Assembly: GCA_964394665.1 (NCBI GenBank)
Contig: CAYMYN010000009.1
Coordinates: 60,086-124,085, forward strand
From: CAYMYN01 sp964394665
GTDB taxonomy: Bacteria > Planctomycetota > UBA1135 > GCA-002686595
Direction: 5' to 3'
Length of the DNA stretch: 64,000 nt
The translations under genes were made by a program, and so were the position numbers. Position 1 is the first letter of the stretch, and each line of letters begins with the position of its first letter. Under the pieces are notes generated by a model, which saw only the letters and a program-made list of their open reading frames with translations, was not told the DNA's origin and did no database searches. Below are positions 43,434 to 51,972 of the stretch, piece by piece.

Positions 43434-44144
43434 ATGTTCTACTTCCTGTTGGACCCCCTGTACCTGACCCTGACCGGCATCGGCCTGGCGGCGACGCTCT
43501 GGGCCCAGTTCAAGGTCAAGTCGGCCTTCCACCGCTACGCCCAGGTGGGCGTGCGCAGCGGCATGACCGGGGCCCAGGCCGCGGCCCAGGTGGCGCGCGC
43601 CGGCGGCGCCCACGACGTGCGCATCGAGCGCCACCCCGGGTTCCTGAGCGACCACTACGACCCCACGAGCAGGACCCTGCGCCTCTCGCCGGAGGTCTAC
43701 GACGGGCGCTCGATCTCCTCGATCGCCGTCGCCGCCCACGAGGCTGGCCACGCCATCCAGCACGCCAGCGCCTACAAGTGGCTCGCGCTGCGCACGCGCC
43801 TGGTCGTCGCCGCGAACATCGGCAACCGCCTGTGGTTCTTGCCCTTCCTGCTCGGCGCCCTGCTGGCCGGGGGCGGAGGCCTGATGGGCCAGACGCTGAT
43901 GCAGATCGGCGTGTTGCTCTTCGGCCTGGTGGTCCTGTTCCAGCTCGTGACCCTGCCGGTCGAGTTCGATGCCAGCAATCGCGCCAAGGCGGTGCTGGCC
44001 GGCACGGGCATCGTCGCCACGGCCGAGGAGGCCCAGGGCGTGCAGAAGGTCCTGGGCGCGGCCGCCCTGACCTACGTCGCCGCCGCGTTGGCGGGCATCC
44101 TCCAGCTCCTGTATCTCTTCCTGCGCTCCCGCGATCAGAACTGA
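43434..44144 (+). CDS. YugP-type membrane zinc metallopeptidase
   Basis: This 236-residue protein has an N-terminal membrane helix, a cytoplasmic or external protease core, and two to three more helices. The active site is AVAAHEAGHAIQHA with His102, Glu103 and His106. The conserved phrases HYDPTSRTLRLSPEVYDGRS and LVTLPVEFDASNRA match the neutral zinc metallopeptidase (DUF2268/YugP, Zn_peptidase_2) family. These proteins resemble HtpX in layout and may act in membrane protein quality control. TATAGG at about 43391-43396 could be its promoter, with a leader near 40 nt. Confidence 0.9.
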   Translation: MFYFLLDPLYLTLTGIGLAATLWAQFKVKSAFHRYAQVGVRSGMTGAQAAAQVARAGGAHDVRIERHPGFLSDHYDPTSRTLRLSPEVYDGRSISSIAVAAHEAGHAIQHASAYKWLALRTRLVVAANIGNRLWFLPFLLGALLAGGGGLMGQTLMQIGVLLFGLVVLFQLVTLPVEFDASNRAKAVLAGTGIVATAEEAQGVQKVLGAAALTYVAAALAGILQLLYLFLRSRDQN

Positions 44145-44169
44145 CGGATCGGTCAGCGGAAGTGCTGCG

Positions 44170-44197
44170 GCGCCTCCGCTAGATCCCGCGGAGGCGC
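44170..44197. terminator. Hairpin between convergent genes
   Basis: GCGCCTCCGC (44170-44179) and GCGGAGGCGC (44188-44197) form a perfect 10-bp stem with the loop TAGATCCC. The stem overlaps the stop codon of the minus-strand methyltransferase gene and lies 26 nt after the stop of the peptidase gene. It could end transcription from both sides. There is no T-tract. Confidence 0.35.
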
Positions 44198-45726
44198 TCC
44201 AGCGCCTCCGCCAGATCGCCGTGCAGCGGGACGTCGCGCGTGCGTTCGTCCGCGACGACGTGCACGAACGGGCGCAGGAGACCCGCGCGCTCGGCGAAGA
44301 AGGCCGCCGTGCGCGGGTCCTCGCCGGCGAGCGGGTGGCCGAAGGCCCTCAGGCGTTGGAGCGCCCGGGAGAGGTTCCCGCGCACGTCCAGGCGCAGGAG
44401 GCTGTGGGTCGCGACCGTCGCGATGCGCTCGTAGCGCGCGCCCTCCAGCGTCCCGCGCCCGCGGGTGCGGCCGACGGCCAGCACGAGCACTTCGCGCGGC
44501 CGTCCCGTCGCGCCCGACGGCGCGCCCGACCAGGGGCCCCGCACGGTGCCGCCGTTCCAATCGGCCAGGGCCGCGCCGCGCCGCAGCTCGACGAGCGTCT
44601 CGATCTCCGGCGTCTGCGGGAAGAGGTCCAGCGGCACGATGCGCGCGGCGCGTAGGCCGTGGGCCGCGAGCACGTCGAGATCGCGGGCGAGCGTCTCCGG
44701 CGCGCAGGAGACGTACACGGCGCGCGGCACGCTGCGCGCCAGGGTCGCGAGGGTGACGAGGTCCGAGCCCCGCCGCGCCGGATTCAGCACGGCCGCGTCC
44801 CACTCGCCCGCGGGCGTCGCGTCCTGCACGCGCGCGGCCCGCACCTCGACGTTGGGCGGGGCGAGGGCGCGCGCGGCCGCGGCCGCCTCGGGCACCTCCT
44901 CGACCAGCAACACGCGCTCGCGCCCCGGGGCGAGCATGAGGCCGTAGGCGCCGACGCCCGCGTACAGGTCGAGGATCCGCCGCGCGTCGCCGACCATCGC
45001 GCGCACCAGGGCGTGGAGCGCTTCGGCCTGGCGCGGATCGACCTGGAAGAACGCGCCCGGATACAGGGCATAGCGCGTGTCCCCGATGCGTTCCTCGAGG
45101 AACGCGGGCCCCGCCAGGACCCGCGGCGCGCTGCCGAGCACGCGTTTGCCCTCGCGGTCCGCGCGCGAGACGGCGACCGTGGCCAGGCCCGGAACGCGGC
45201 GCAGGAGCTCGCGCGCGGCCCGCGGCCCGCCGTGCAGCTCGCCGCCGCGGCAGGCGAACACGACCATGCCCTGGCCCGTCGCCGCGCTGACCCGCAGGTC
45301 GATGCTGTGCACGCCCTCGCGCCCCGCGAGCCACTCGACGATGGGCGCCAGCAGCGCGCGCAGGGGCGCGGCCAGGACCGGGCAGTCGGGCGTGTCGAGG
45401 ACCGCGTGCTGGGGGCCATAGAGCCCGACGCGCACGCCCCGCGCGTCGATCTCGACCGGCAGCTTCGCCCGATGGCGATAGGCCGCCGTGAAGGTCGCCG
45501 GGACGACGTCCTCGGGCGCGGGCAGGTCGAGGTGCGGGTAGCGCTCCAGGGCCCGCACGAGCCTGCGCCGCTTGGCCGCGAGCTGCGCGCCGTAGTCGAG
45601 CTCGAGCAGCCCGCACCCCGGACACTCGCCCCCGCGGGAGGGATGGTGGGCACACTCGAGGCGGGTCACGTCGGGTCCGGCGCGCGTTCGCCGGGCGATC
45701 GTACCGCCGCCCAACGGCGCGATCAT
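44179..45726 (-). CDS. TrmA/RumA-type RNA methyltransferase with RluA-like C-terminal tail
   Basis: This 515-residue protein starts at ATG 45726; a GTG at 45669 is an equally possible start. The N-terminal Cys set (LECAHHPSRGGECPGC and later DCPVL) could hold a [4Fe-4S] cluster. The methyltransferase core has YPGAFFQVDPRQAEAL, LDLYAGVGAYGL, VLNPARRGSDLV (where DPPR is usual), AVYVSCAPETLARDL with the nucleophile Cys, and FPQTPEIETL with the general base. The last about 110 residues resemble the end of RluA-type pseudouridine synthases. They include LLRLDVRGNLSRALQRLRA, then GHPLAGEDP and GLLRPFVHV, but the catalytic HRLD part is missing. It is divergent from pgi. Confidence 0.78.
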   Translation of the reverse strand: MIAPLGGGTIARRTRAGPDVTRLECAHHPSRGGECPGCGLLELDYGAQLAAKRRRLVRALERYPHLDLPAPEDVVPATFTAAYRHRAKLPVEIDARGVRVGLYGPQHAVLDTPDCPVLAAPLRALLAPIVEWLAGREGVHSIDLRVSAATGQGMVVFACRGGELHGGPRAARELLRRVPGLATVAVSRADREGKRVLGSAPRVLAGPAFLEERIGDTRYALYPGAFFQVDPRQAEALHALVRAMVGDARRILDLYAGVGAYGLMLAPGRERVLLVEEVPEAAAAARALAPPNVEVRAARVQDATPAGEWDAAVLNPARRGSDLVTLATLARSVPRAVYVSCAPETLARDLDVLAAHGLRAARIVPLDLFPQTPEIETLVELRRGAALADWNGGTVRGPWSGAPSGATGRPREVLVLAVGRTRGRGTLEGARYERIATVATHSLLRLDVRGNLSRALQRLRAFGHPLAGEDPRTAAFFAERAGLLRPFVHVVADERTRDVPLHGDLAEALERLRGI

Positions 45727-45857
45727 CGAGGCCCGCCTGGGCCGCCGCGCGGTCCGCGTGGGTCGAAGGCCGGCGGCGCGACAGGCGGGGGGGGCCCTGC
45801 TAGGCTCTGCGGCCCTCCGCGGGGCCGACCGGTCGGCGCGGACACGGAGCGCACCCC

Positions 45858-47252
45858 ATGGATCGGATCCGCCTGGACTACAGCAACGTGCTCGCCGACG
45901 CGGTCGGACCCGAGCACGGCGTCACCTCGGACGAGTTGGCCGAGCTGGCCCCGCGCACGGGCCGGGCCCTGGCCGCCGTCCGGGCCCGGCGCGAGCGCGA
46001 CCTGCGCTGGCTCGACCTGCCCTACCGCCAGGGGATGGTCGACGAGCTGCTCGCCTACGCCGCCCGCCAGGAGGGCCGCTTCCGCAACGTGGTCGTGCTC
46101 GGCATCGGCGGCTCGGCCCTCGGCAATCTGGCGCTCCACGGGGCCCTGAACAGCCCCTACCACGACCTGCAGCCGCCCGCCGGCCTGCCGCGCCTGTTCG
46201 TGCTCGACAACGTCGACCCGGACCTGATCGGCGAGTGGATCGACACGTTCGACCCCGAGGAGACGCTCTTCAACGTCATCTCGAAGTCCGGCACGACGGC
46301 CGAGACGATGAGCCAGTTCCTGATCTTCCGCGCGCTGCTCCAGGAGCGCCTGGGCGAGCAGGCGCTGCGCGAGCACATCGTCGTCACCACCGACGCCGAG
46401 GGCGGCGTCCTGCGCGAGCTCGTGCGGCGCGAGGGCTACGAGTCCTTCGTCGTGCCCGAGGGCGTCGGCGGGCGCTTCAGCGTGCTCTCGCCGGTGGGCC
46501 TGCTCTCCTCGGCGCTCGTGGGCATCGACGTGCGCGGGCTGCTGGCGGGCGCGGCCGAGATGGACGAGGCCTGCGCCGACGCGCGCTTCGAGGCCAACCC
46601 GGCCCAGGTCTACGCGGCGCTCCAGTGGGTGCTGCAGGTCCGCAAGCACAAGCCCATGTCGGTGACCTTCGCCTACAGCCACCGCCTGCGGCTGTTGGCG
46701 GACTGGTACGCGCAGCTCCTCGCCGAGTCGATCGGCAAGCGCGTCACGCGCGGCGGCGAGCCCGCCTTCACCGGGCCGACTCCGATCCGCGCGGTCGGCG
46801 TCACCGATCAGCACAGCCAGGTGCAGCTCTACGTCGAGGGACCCTACGACAAGTGGTTCACGTTGCTCGGCGTCGAGAGCCACGACCACGCGCTCGAGAT
46901 CCCCCAGACCTATCCCGACGTCGATGCCCTGGCCTACCTCGGCGGGCGCGGCATCGGCGAGCTCTTCCAGGCCGAACGCGAAGGCACGCGCATCGCGCTC
47001 ACGGAGGCCGGCCGGCCCAACTGCAGCCTGATCTTCCCGCGCGTCGACGCGCACACGGTCGGGCAGTACCTGTTCCTGATGGAGCTCTCCGTGGCCCTGA
47101 TGGGCGAGCTCTACGACGTCGACGCCTTCGACCAGCCGGGCGTCGAGGCCGGGAAACTGGCCGCCTACGCCCTGATGGGCCGCGCCGGTCACGAAGAGCG
47201 CCGCCGACACATCGAGGCCGCGGCAGGCGCGCGCGCGCCGCGCATCGTCTGA
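45858..47252 (+). CDS. pgi: Glucose-6-phosphate isomerase
   Basis: This 464-residue protein has the two SIS folds of PGI. VVVLGIGGSALGNLALHGAL comes first, then NVISKSGTTAETMSQFLIFR. RFSVLSPVGLL and the active-site strand VTDQHSQVQLYVEGPYDK follow, with the catalytic His and Glu region. The length matches the shorter bacterial and archaeal-type PGIs. It interconverts glucose-6-phosphate and fructose-6-phosphate in glycolysis and gluconeogenesis. CACGGAG upstream of ATG 45858 is a likely ribosome site, and TAGGCT at 45800-45805 may be its promoter. The universal stress gene follows after 18 nt. Confidence 0.95.
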   Translation: MDRIRLDYSNVLADAVGPEHGVTSDELAELAPRTGRALAAVRARRERDLRWLDLPYRQGMVDELLAYAARQEGRFRNVVVLGIGGSALGNLALHGALNSPYHDLQPPAGLPRLFVLDNVDPDLIGEWIDTFDPEETLFNVISKSGTTAETMSQFLIFRALLQERLGEQALREHIVVTTDAEGGVLRELVRREGYESFVVPEGVGGRFSVLSPVGLLSSALVGIDVRGLLAGAAEMDEACADARFEANPAQVYAALQWVLQVRKHKPMSVTFAYSHRLRLLADWYAQLLAESIGKRVTRGGEPAFTGPTPIRAVGVTDQHSQVQLYVEGPYDKWFTLLGVESHDHALEIPQTYPDVDALAYLGGRGIGELFQAEREGTRIALTEAGRPNCSLIFPRVDAHTVGQYLFLMELSVALMGELYDVDAFDQPGVEAGKLAAYALMGRAGHEERRRHIEAAAGARAPRIV

Positions 47253-47270
47253 TCCCCACCCAGGACGGGC

Positions 47271-48182
47271 ATGGACTTCAAGCACATCCTGGTGGGTCTG
47301 GAGCTTGCCCGTGGGGGCGAGCCGACGCTCGGTAGCCGCAAGGCCTTCGAGCAGGCCCTCTGGGTCGCCCGCCAGTACGGCGGCTCGTTGCGCGTCCTGC
47401 ACTCGATCTACGACGACGAACTCGACCGCGAGGCGGCTGCCTCGGGGCTCGCGGCGGCCCGCACGCGCGAGCTGTCCGCCGAGGGCCGCGCCGCCCTCGA
47501 GGCGTTGGTCGAGGAGGCCCACCAGGCTGGCGTCGCCGCGGACCTGCTCGTGACCCGCGAGCGCGCCTGGCTCGAGGCCTGTCGGCTGGGGGCGCGCGGG
47601 GAGGCCGACCTCGTGGTGGTGGGCAAACGCAGCGAATCGCCCGAACCCGACCGCCGCATCGGCGGGGTGGCCGCCAAGCTGCTGCGCGAGTCCCCTTGCC
47701 CGGTGTGGGTGGTCAAGCCCGAGCACGACCTCGTGCTGCGCCTGATCCTGGCCGCGACCGACCTGACCTCGGTCGGCGACGAGGCCACGCGCATCGCCGC
47801 CGACCTCGCGCGGCGCGCGGGCTGCGAGCTGCACGTCGTGCACGCCTGGAAGGCTCCGGCGGCGTCGGACGAGGCCCCCGATCCCGCCGACGAGCAGCGC
47901 CAGGCGCGCATCGACAGCTTGCGCACGCGCGCCCAACAACACATCCGGGCGGCCCTCGGGGACCTCGACCCGGTGATCCAACTCGGCGCGGGTTCGCCGG
48001 CCAAGGTCATCCGCGAGGCGGTCGTGCACCAGGGACCGGACCTCTTGGTGCTCGGCATGGTCTCGAGCGGGGGCGTCCCGGGGCTGCACGTGGGCTCGAC
48101 CACCGAGCGCGTCCTCGACCGCGTCGAGTGCTCGATCCTCGCCATCAAGCCCCCCGACTTCGTCTGCCCCGTGGTGGGATGA
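47271..48182 (+). CDS. Universal stress protein, tandem UspA domains
   Basis: This 303-residue protein has two UspA domains (about residues 1-150 and 155-300). The first starts FKHILVGLELARGG and ends with LVVVGKRSESP and SPCPVWVVKPE. The second runs from LILAATDLTS to DLLVLGMVSSGGVPGLHVGS, then TTERVLDRVECSILAIKPP. The second domain keeps the GxxxxxxxGSxxxxVL ATP-binding pattern; the first is partly changed (GGVAAKLL). Tandem Usp proteins take part in stress and dormancy responses as dimers. It lies 18 nt after pgi and precedes the repeat protein, so the three may be cotranscribed. Confidence 0.92.
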   Translation: MDFKHILVGLELARGGEPTLGSRKAFEQALWVARQYGGSLRVLHSIYDDELDREAAASGLAAARTRELSAEGRAALEALVEEAHQAGVAADLLVTRERAWLEACRLGARGEADLVVVGKRSESPEPDRRIGGVAAKLLRESPCPVWVVKPEHDLVLRLILAATDLTSVGDEATRIAADLARRAGCELHVVHAWKAPAASDEAPDPADEQRQARIDSLRTRAQQHIRAALGDLDPVIQLGAGSPAKVIREAVVHQGPDLLVLGMVSSGGVPGLHVGSTTERVLDRVECSILAIKPPDFVCPVVG

Positions 48183-48245
48183 AGCGCGCGCCGGGGACGG
48201 GGAGTGGTGAGCCCCTGCGGCTCCGCGGCCGATGAGGGTACGTTG

Positions 48246-49001
48246 ATGCTCCGGCCGGACCCCCGGCCTCCCCGCGCCATGCGCCCCCGCTTCGAGGAGT
48301 TCCTCTCCCGCTGGATCGCGCCCCCCTGGGCCGCGCCGCGGCCCCTCCTGGCGGCCGCCGGCGATCCGCCGGCGGGCGCCGGTCCCGCGCACGGCGCGGG
48401 CGGCCCGCCCCGGCCGGCGGCGCCTCCCCCGGGTCCAGCGCCGAGCCCCGCGTCGAGCGCCGCGACGCCCAGCCCCGGAGCCCCCGAACCCGAGCCCGAG
48501 CCCGGCGAGGCCCCCGAAGCGCCCCGCGAGGGGCGTCACAAGCGCCTGGCCGGCAAGGTCAAGAAGGGCCTGATCTCGGTCGTCGCCAGCAGCTACGACG
48601 CGCGCGCCGACGACCTCGAGGAGCGCGCCGTGCGCGCCATGCGCAAGGCGCTGGTCGACGAGCGCAGCCATCTGCTCGAGGTGGCGCGCGAGATGTACGA
48701 CGCGCGGGCCGACGACCTGCAGACGCGCGCCGTCGGCACCCTGCGGCGTCTGTTCGACGAGGAGCACCAGCGCGTGCTCGAGTTCATCCAGCGCACCTAC
48801 GACTCGCGCGCCGACGACCTCGAGGAACGCGCCGTGCGCGCCATGCGCAGCGCGGTCCAACGCGAGGCCGACCGCATCGAGTCGCTCATCGAGCACTCGG
48901 TGCACGTCAAGCGCCGCGAGGTGCGCCTCTCCTTGCTCGTGTTGGTGGTCGCCAACCTGGTCTACCTCTTCGTGTACTGGCTGACGGGTGGGGGGCGTTG
49001 A
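48246..49001 (+). CDS. Tail-anchored protein with three 34-residue repeats
   Basis: This 251-residue protein starts at ATG 48246, with GAGGG 7 nt upstream. It has four parts: a basic N-terminus with an FEEFLSRWIAPPW helix, a long Pro/Ala-rich linker (about residues 35-95), three tandem repeats (residues about 117-218), and a single C-terminal membrane helix (LSLLVLVVANLVYLFVYWLT). Each repeat is exactly 34 residues and begins YD(A/S)RADDL, followed by a helix RAVxxxRxxxxxExxxxLE. The repeats should form a helical rod or coiled coil. With the C-terminal helix it would be tail-anchored with the bulk in the cytoplasm. I do not recognise the family. Its stop overlaps the start of a small membrane protein (TGATG). 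Confidence 0.7.
   Translation: MLRPDPRPPRAMRPRFEEFLSRWIAPPWAAPRPLLAAAGDPPAGAGPAHGAGGPPRPAAPPPGPAPSPASSAATPSPGAPEPEPEPGEAPEAPREGRHKRLAGKVKKGLISVVASSYDARADDLEERAVRAMRKALVDERSHLLEVAREMYDARADDLQTRAVGTLRRLFDEEHQRVLEFIQRTYDSRADDLEERAVRAMRSAVQREADRIESLIEHSVHVKRREVRLSLLVLVVANLVYLFVYWLTGGGR
48594..48899 (+). repeat. Three 102-bp in-frame tandem repeats
   Basis: Copies start at 48594, 48696 and 48798, each 102 bp, and each encodes 34 residues opening with YD(A/S)RADDL. The first and third are closest at protein level (DDLEERAVRAMR in both). DNA identity is high at the start of each unit and falls toward its end, so the duplication is not recent. Confidence 0.85.
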
Positions 49002-49276
49002 TGGAGCTGCCCAATCCCTACTACATGATGCGCGGCCTGACCCTGGCGATCTTCGGCTTCTGGTCCCTGCGCGGGGCCTGGCGCGCCCTGCGCCTCGCGC
49101 AACGCTGGACCGCGATCGGGGTGAGCTTGGGCCTCTCGGCGCGCGCCATCCGCCGCCAGATGCTCGTCTTCTCCCTGCGCATCACGATCCTCGATCCGCT
49201 CAACCTCGTGCTGCTGGCGACGGCACTCCTGATCTGGGGCCCGCTGTTCCAGGCGGCTGGCCGAGCGGTCTTCTGA
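49001..49276 (+). CDS. Small two-helix membrane protein
   Basis: This 91-residue protein starts at ATG 49001, overlapping the stop of the repeat-protein gene by 1 nt. It has two hydrophobic helices (GLTLAIFGFWSLRGAW and LDPLNLVLLATALLIWGPLF). They are separated by a basic amphipathic stretch with RALRLAQRW and RAIRRQMLVF. There is no signal peptide and no catalytic motif. The coupling suggests it forms a complex with the tail-anchored protein before it. I do not recognise a family. Confidence 0.65.
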   Translation: MELPNPYYMMRGLTLAIFGFWSLRGAWRALRLAQRWTAIGVSLGLSARAIRRQMLVFSLRITILDPLNLVLLATALLIWGPLFQAAGRAVF

Positions 49277-49281
49277 TGCGC

Positions 49282-49287
49282 TACCCT
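49282..49287 (+). promoter_or_regulatory. Candidate leaderless -10 element (TACCCT) of asd
   Basis: TACCCT lies 8 nt before the asd ATG, inside a gap of only 19 nt after the small membrane protein gene. A promoter squeezed here would give asd its own leaderless transcript, separate from the upstream genes. Confidence 0.45.
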
Positions 49288-49295
49288 GCGCCGGC

Positions 49296-50381
49296 ATGAG
49301 CGCGCGGGACGGAGCGGGGCAGGGGGAGCGCATCCCCGTGGCGGTCCTGGGTGCCACCGGGACGGTGGGCCAACGGCTCGTGGCGCTGCTCGAGGGGCAC
49401 CCGCGCTTCGAACTCGCGCTCGTGGCCGCCTCCGAGCGCTCCGCGGGCCGGCCCTACGGCGAGGCGGTGCGCTGGCTGCTCCCGACGCCCTTGCCCGAAC
49501 GCGCGGCGGCGCTGCGCGTGCGGCGCTGCGAGCCGCCCTTCGACGTGCCGCTGGTCTTCTCGGCCCTGGACAGCGAGGTCGCGCGCGAGATCGAGCCCGC
49601 CTGCGCCGCCGCGGGCGCCCTCGTCGTCTCGAACGCCGGTGCGTTCCGCATGCACCCCGCGGTGCCGCTGGTCGTGCCGGAGGTGAACCCCGAGCACCTC
49701 GAGTTGCTCGGCCGCCAGGACTTCGGCCGCGGAGCGATCCTCACCAACCCCAACTGCACGACGATCGGCCTGGTGCTCGCGCTGGCGCCCCTGGCGCGCG
49801 AGTTCGGCCTGAAACGGGTGCACGTCGTCTCGCTGCAGGCGATCTCGGGCGCGGGCCTGCCGGGTGTCGCGAGCCTCGAGATCCTCGACAACGTCATCCC
49901 GTTCATCGGCGGGGAGGAGCAGAAGGTCGAGAGCGAGGCCAAGAAGATCCTGGGCGCGCTGGGCTCCGGCGGAGTCGTCGAGGCGCGGCTCGAGCTCTCG
50001 GCCACCTGCACCCGCGTGCACGTGCTCGACGGCCACACCCTGTGTGTTTCGGTCGAGCTCGAACGGCGCGCGGCGGCCGAGGAGCTGCTCGCCGCCTGGG
50101 CGAGCTTCTCGGGATTGCCCCAGGAACTCGCGCTCCCCAGCGCCCCGCGGCGCCCCGTGCACGTCCACGCCGCGCCCGACGCGCCCCAGGTGCGCCTGTG
50201 CCGCGACCTCGACCGCGGCATGGCGGCCCACGTCGGGCGCCTACGGCCCTGTCCGCTGTTGGGCTGGAAGTTCGTGACCCTCTCGCACAACACCCTGCGC
50301 GGGGCGGCGGGGGGCACGCTGCTGCTGGCGGAGCTGGCCCACGCGCGCGGCTACGTCGACCGCGGCGGCGTGCGGCGCTGA
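49296..50381 (+). CDS. asd: Aspartate-semialdehyde dehydrogenase
   Basis: This 361-residue protein has an N-terminal VAVLGATGTVGQRLVALL Rossmann motif for NADP. The catalytic Cys lies in TNPNCTTIGL. The phrase VSLQAISGAGLPG follows, then SATCTRVHVLDGHT with the Arg and His used in catalysis. The NPNCTT form and length place it with the archaeal/fungal-like ASADH group. It reduces aspartyl phosphate to aspartate semialdehyde on the way to lysine, threonine, methionine and diaminopimelate. It converges on the glycosyltransferase gene 16 nt away. No other gene of the pathway is in the window. Confidence 0.95.
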   Translation: MSARDGAGQGERIPVAVLGATGTVGQRLVALLEGHPRFELALVAASERSAGRPYGEAVRWLLPTPLPERAAALRVRRCEPPFDVPLVFSALDSEVAREIEPACAAAGALVVSNAGAFRMHPAVPLVVPEVNPEHLELLGRQDFGRGAILTNPNCTTIGLVLALAPLAREFGLKRVHVVSLQAISGAGLPGVASLEILDNVIPFIGGEEQKVESEAKKILGALGSGGVVEARLELSATCTRVHVLDGHTLCVSVELERRAAAEELLAAWASFSGLPQELALPSAPRRPVHVHAAPDAPQVRLCRDLDRGMAAHVGRLRPCPLLGWKFVTLSHNTLRGAAGGTLLLAELAHARGYVDRGGVRR

Positions 50382-50397
50382 AGGCCGATCCAGAAGC

Positions 50398-51444
50398 TCA
50401 GCCCAAGAGGCGCTCCCAGATCGCCTCGACGTGTTCTGCGCAGCGCGACCAAGTGCGCTCGCGCACGCTGTCCGCCAACGTGTAGCGCAGCTCCTCGCGT
50501 TCGGAGTGGGCCCGCGCGAGGGCGTCCGCGACCGAGTCGGGATCGGCGGCGTCGGCCCGGAAGCCGCCCTCGCCCGCGACTTCGCTCTGGGCGCTGTCGT
50601 GGGGGACGAGCACCGGCGTTCCGCAGGCGAGGGACTCGAGGACGGGTAGGCCGAATCCCTCCGAGACGGAGAGCACCGCGCTCGCGACCGCCAGGCGGTA
50701 GAGCGCGGCGAGGTCCTGGTCGGAGAGCTCGCCGGGCGTCGAGACGTGGGAGGCGAGGCCCAGGCGCGAGACCAGGCCCAGGTCGGCCCGCAGCTCGGGC
50801 GTCGGCGCGCCGGTGACGACGACGTGCAGGCGCGGCCCGCCGCGCCCGGCCAGGCGCGCCACGCCGTGCAGCAGGGCGCGGAGGTTCTTCTTGGGACGGG
50901 TCGCGCCGGGGGCGACGACCAGCGCGCGCTGGGGGAGTCCCAGGCGCCCGAAGAGCGCTTCGTCGAGCGTGCCGGCGGGCGGTTCGTCCCCGAAGGGCGG
51001 CCCGACGCCGTGGGGCACGACCTCGATGCGATCGGGGCCCCGGCGGCCGCGGCGCAGGTCGCGGGCCACGTGTTCGGTGGGGACGAGCACGCGCGCGGCG
51101 CGCCGCGGCCCGAGCCAGGCCCACAGGCGGTGGGCGAGGTCGGCGTTCTCGCGCACGCCGTGGCGCCAGGGCAGTTCGTGCACGGTTTGCACGCGCCGGC
51201 CGGCGCCGCGCAGGGGGAAGGCGCTCTGGAAGGAGTGGATGCCGGCGAGGTCGAGCTCGCGCTCGAGCCGCGGCAGCTCCCGTTGGCGCCAGCCCAGGAG
51301 GCCGACGCCCGGCCCGGGCGCGAGGCGCACGACCTCGAGCCGCCCGCGGCGCTCGAGCTCGCCCACCACTTCGCCCACCACGCGCACCACGCCCCGCGGG
51401 TGGGGGCGGTGCAGGGGAGCGACGTCGAACCCGATGCGCGCCAT
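50398..51444 (-). CDS. Family 4-type glycosyltransferase (GT-B fold)
   Basis: This 348-residue protein has an N-terminal acceptor domain and a C-terminal nucleotide-sugar domain. The latter carries VVAPGATRPKKNLRALLHG, then STPGELSDQDLAALYRLA and the GT4 motif SEGFGLPVLESLACGTPVLV with its Glu-x7-Glu. It lacks a signal peptide and membrane helices, so it acts in the cytoplasm or at the inner face of the membrane. The sugar and acceptor are unknown; lipopolysaccharide or exopolysaccharide synthesis is likely. It shares a palindromic promoter region with the divergent arsenate reductase gene. Confidence 0.88.
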   Translation of the reverse strand: MARIGFDVAPLHRPHPRGVVRVVGEVVGELERRGRLEVVRLAPGPGVGLLGWRQRELPRLERELDLAGIHSFQSAFPLRGAGRRVQTVHELPWRHGVRENADLAHRLWAWLGPRRAARVLVPTEHVARDLRRGRRGPDRIEVVPHGVGPPFGDEPPAGTLDEALFGRLGLPQRALVVAPGATRPKKNLRALLHGVARLAGRGGPRLHVVVTGAPTPELRADLGLVSRLGLASHVSTPGELSDQDLAALYRLAVASAVLSVSEGFGLPVLESLACGTPVLVPHDSAQSEVAGEGGFRADAADPDSVADALARAHSEREELRYTLADSVRERTWSRCAEHVEAIWERLLG

Positions 51445-51452
51445 GGGGCGGC

Positions 51453-51464
51453 GAGGGTACCCTC
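51453..51464. promoter_or_regulatory. Palindrome with overlapping divergent -10 hexamers
   Basis: GAGGGTACCCTC is a perfect palindrome in the 29-bp gap between divergent genes. TACCCT on the plus strand (51458-51463) lies 10 nt before arsC. TACCCT on the minus strand (51454-51459) lies 9 nt before the glycosyltransferase ATG. The two hexamers share their TA, so polymerase could open only one direction at a time. Confidence 0.5.
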
Positions 51465-51473
51465 CTGCGCAGC

Positions 51474-51905
<432 letters not shown>

Positions 51906-51972
51906 CCATGCGAATCCCGCAGGCTCGCGCCCATCCAACGCTGCGATCGCGGGCCGCCCGCCCGCGCAAGCC

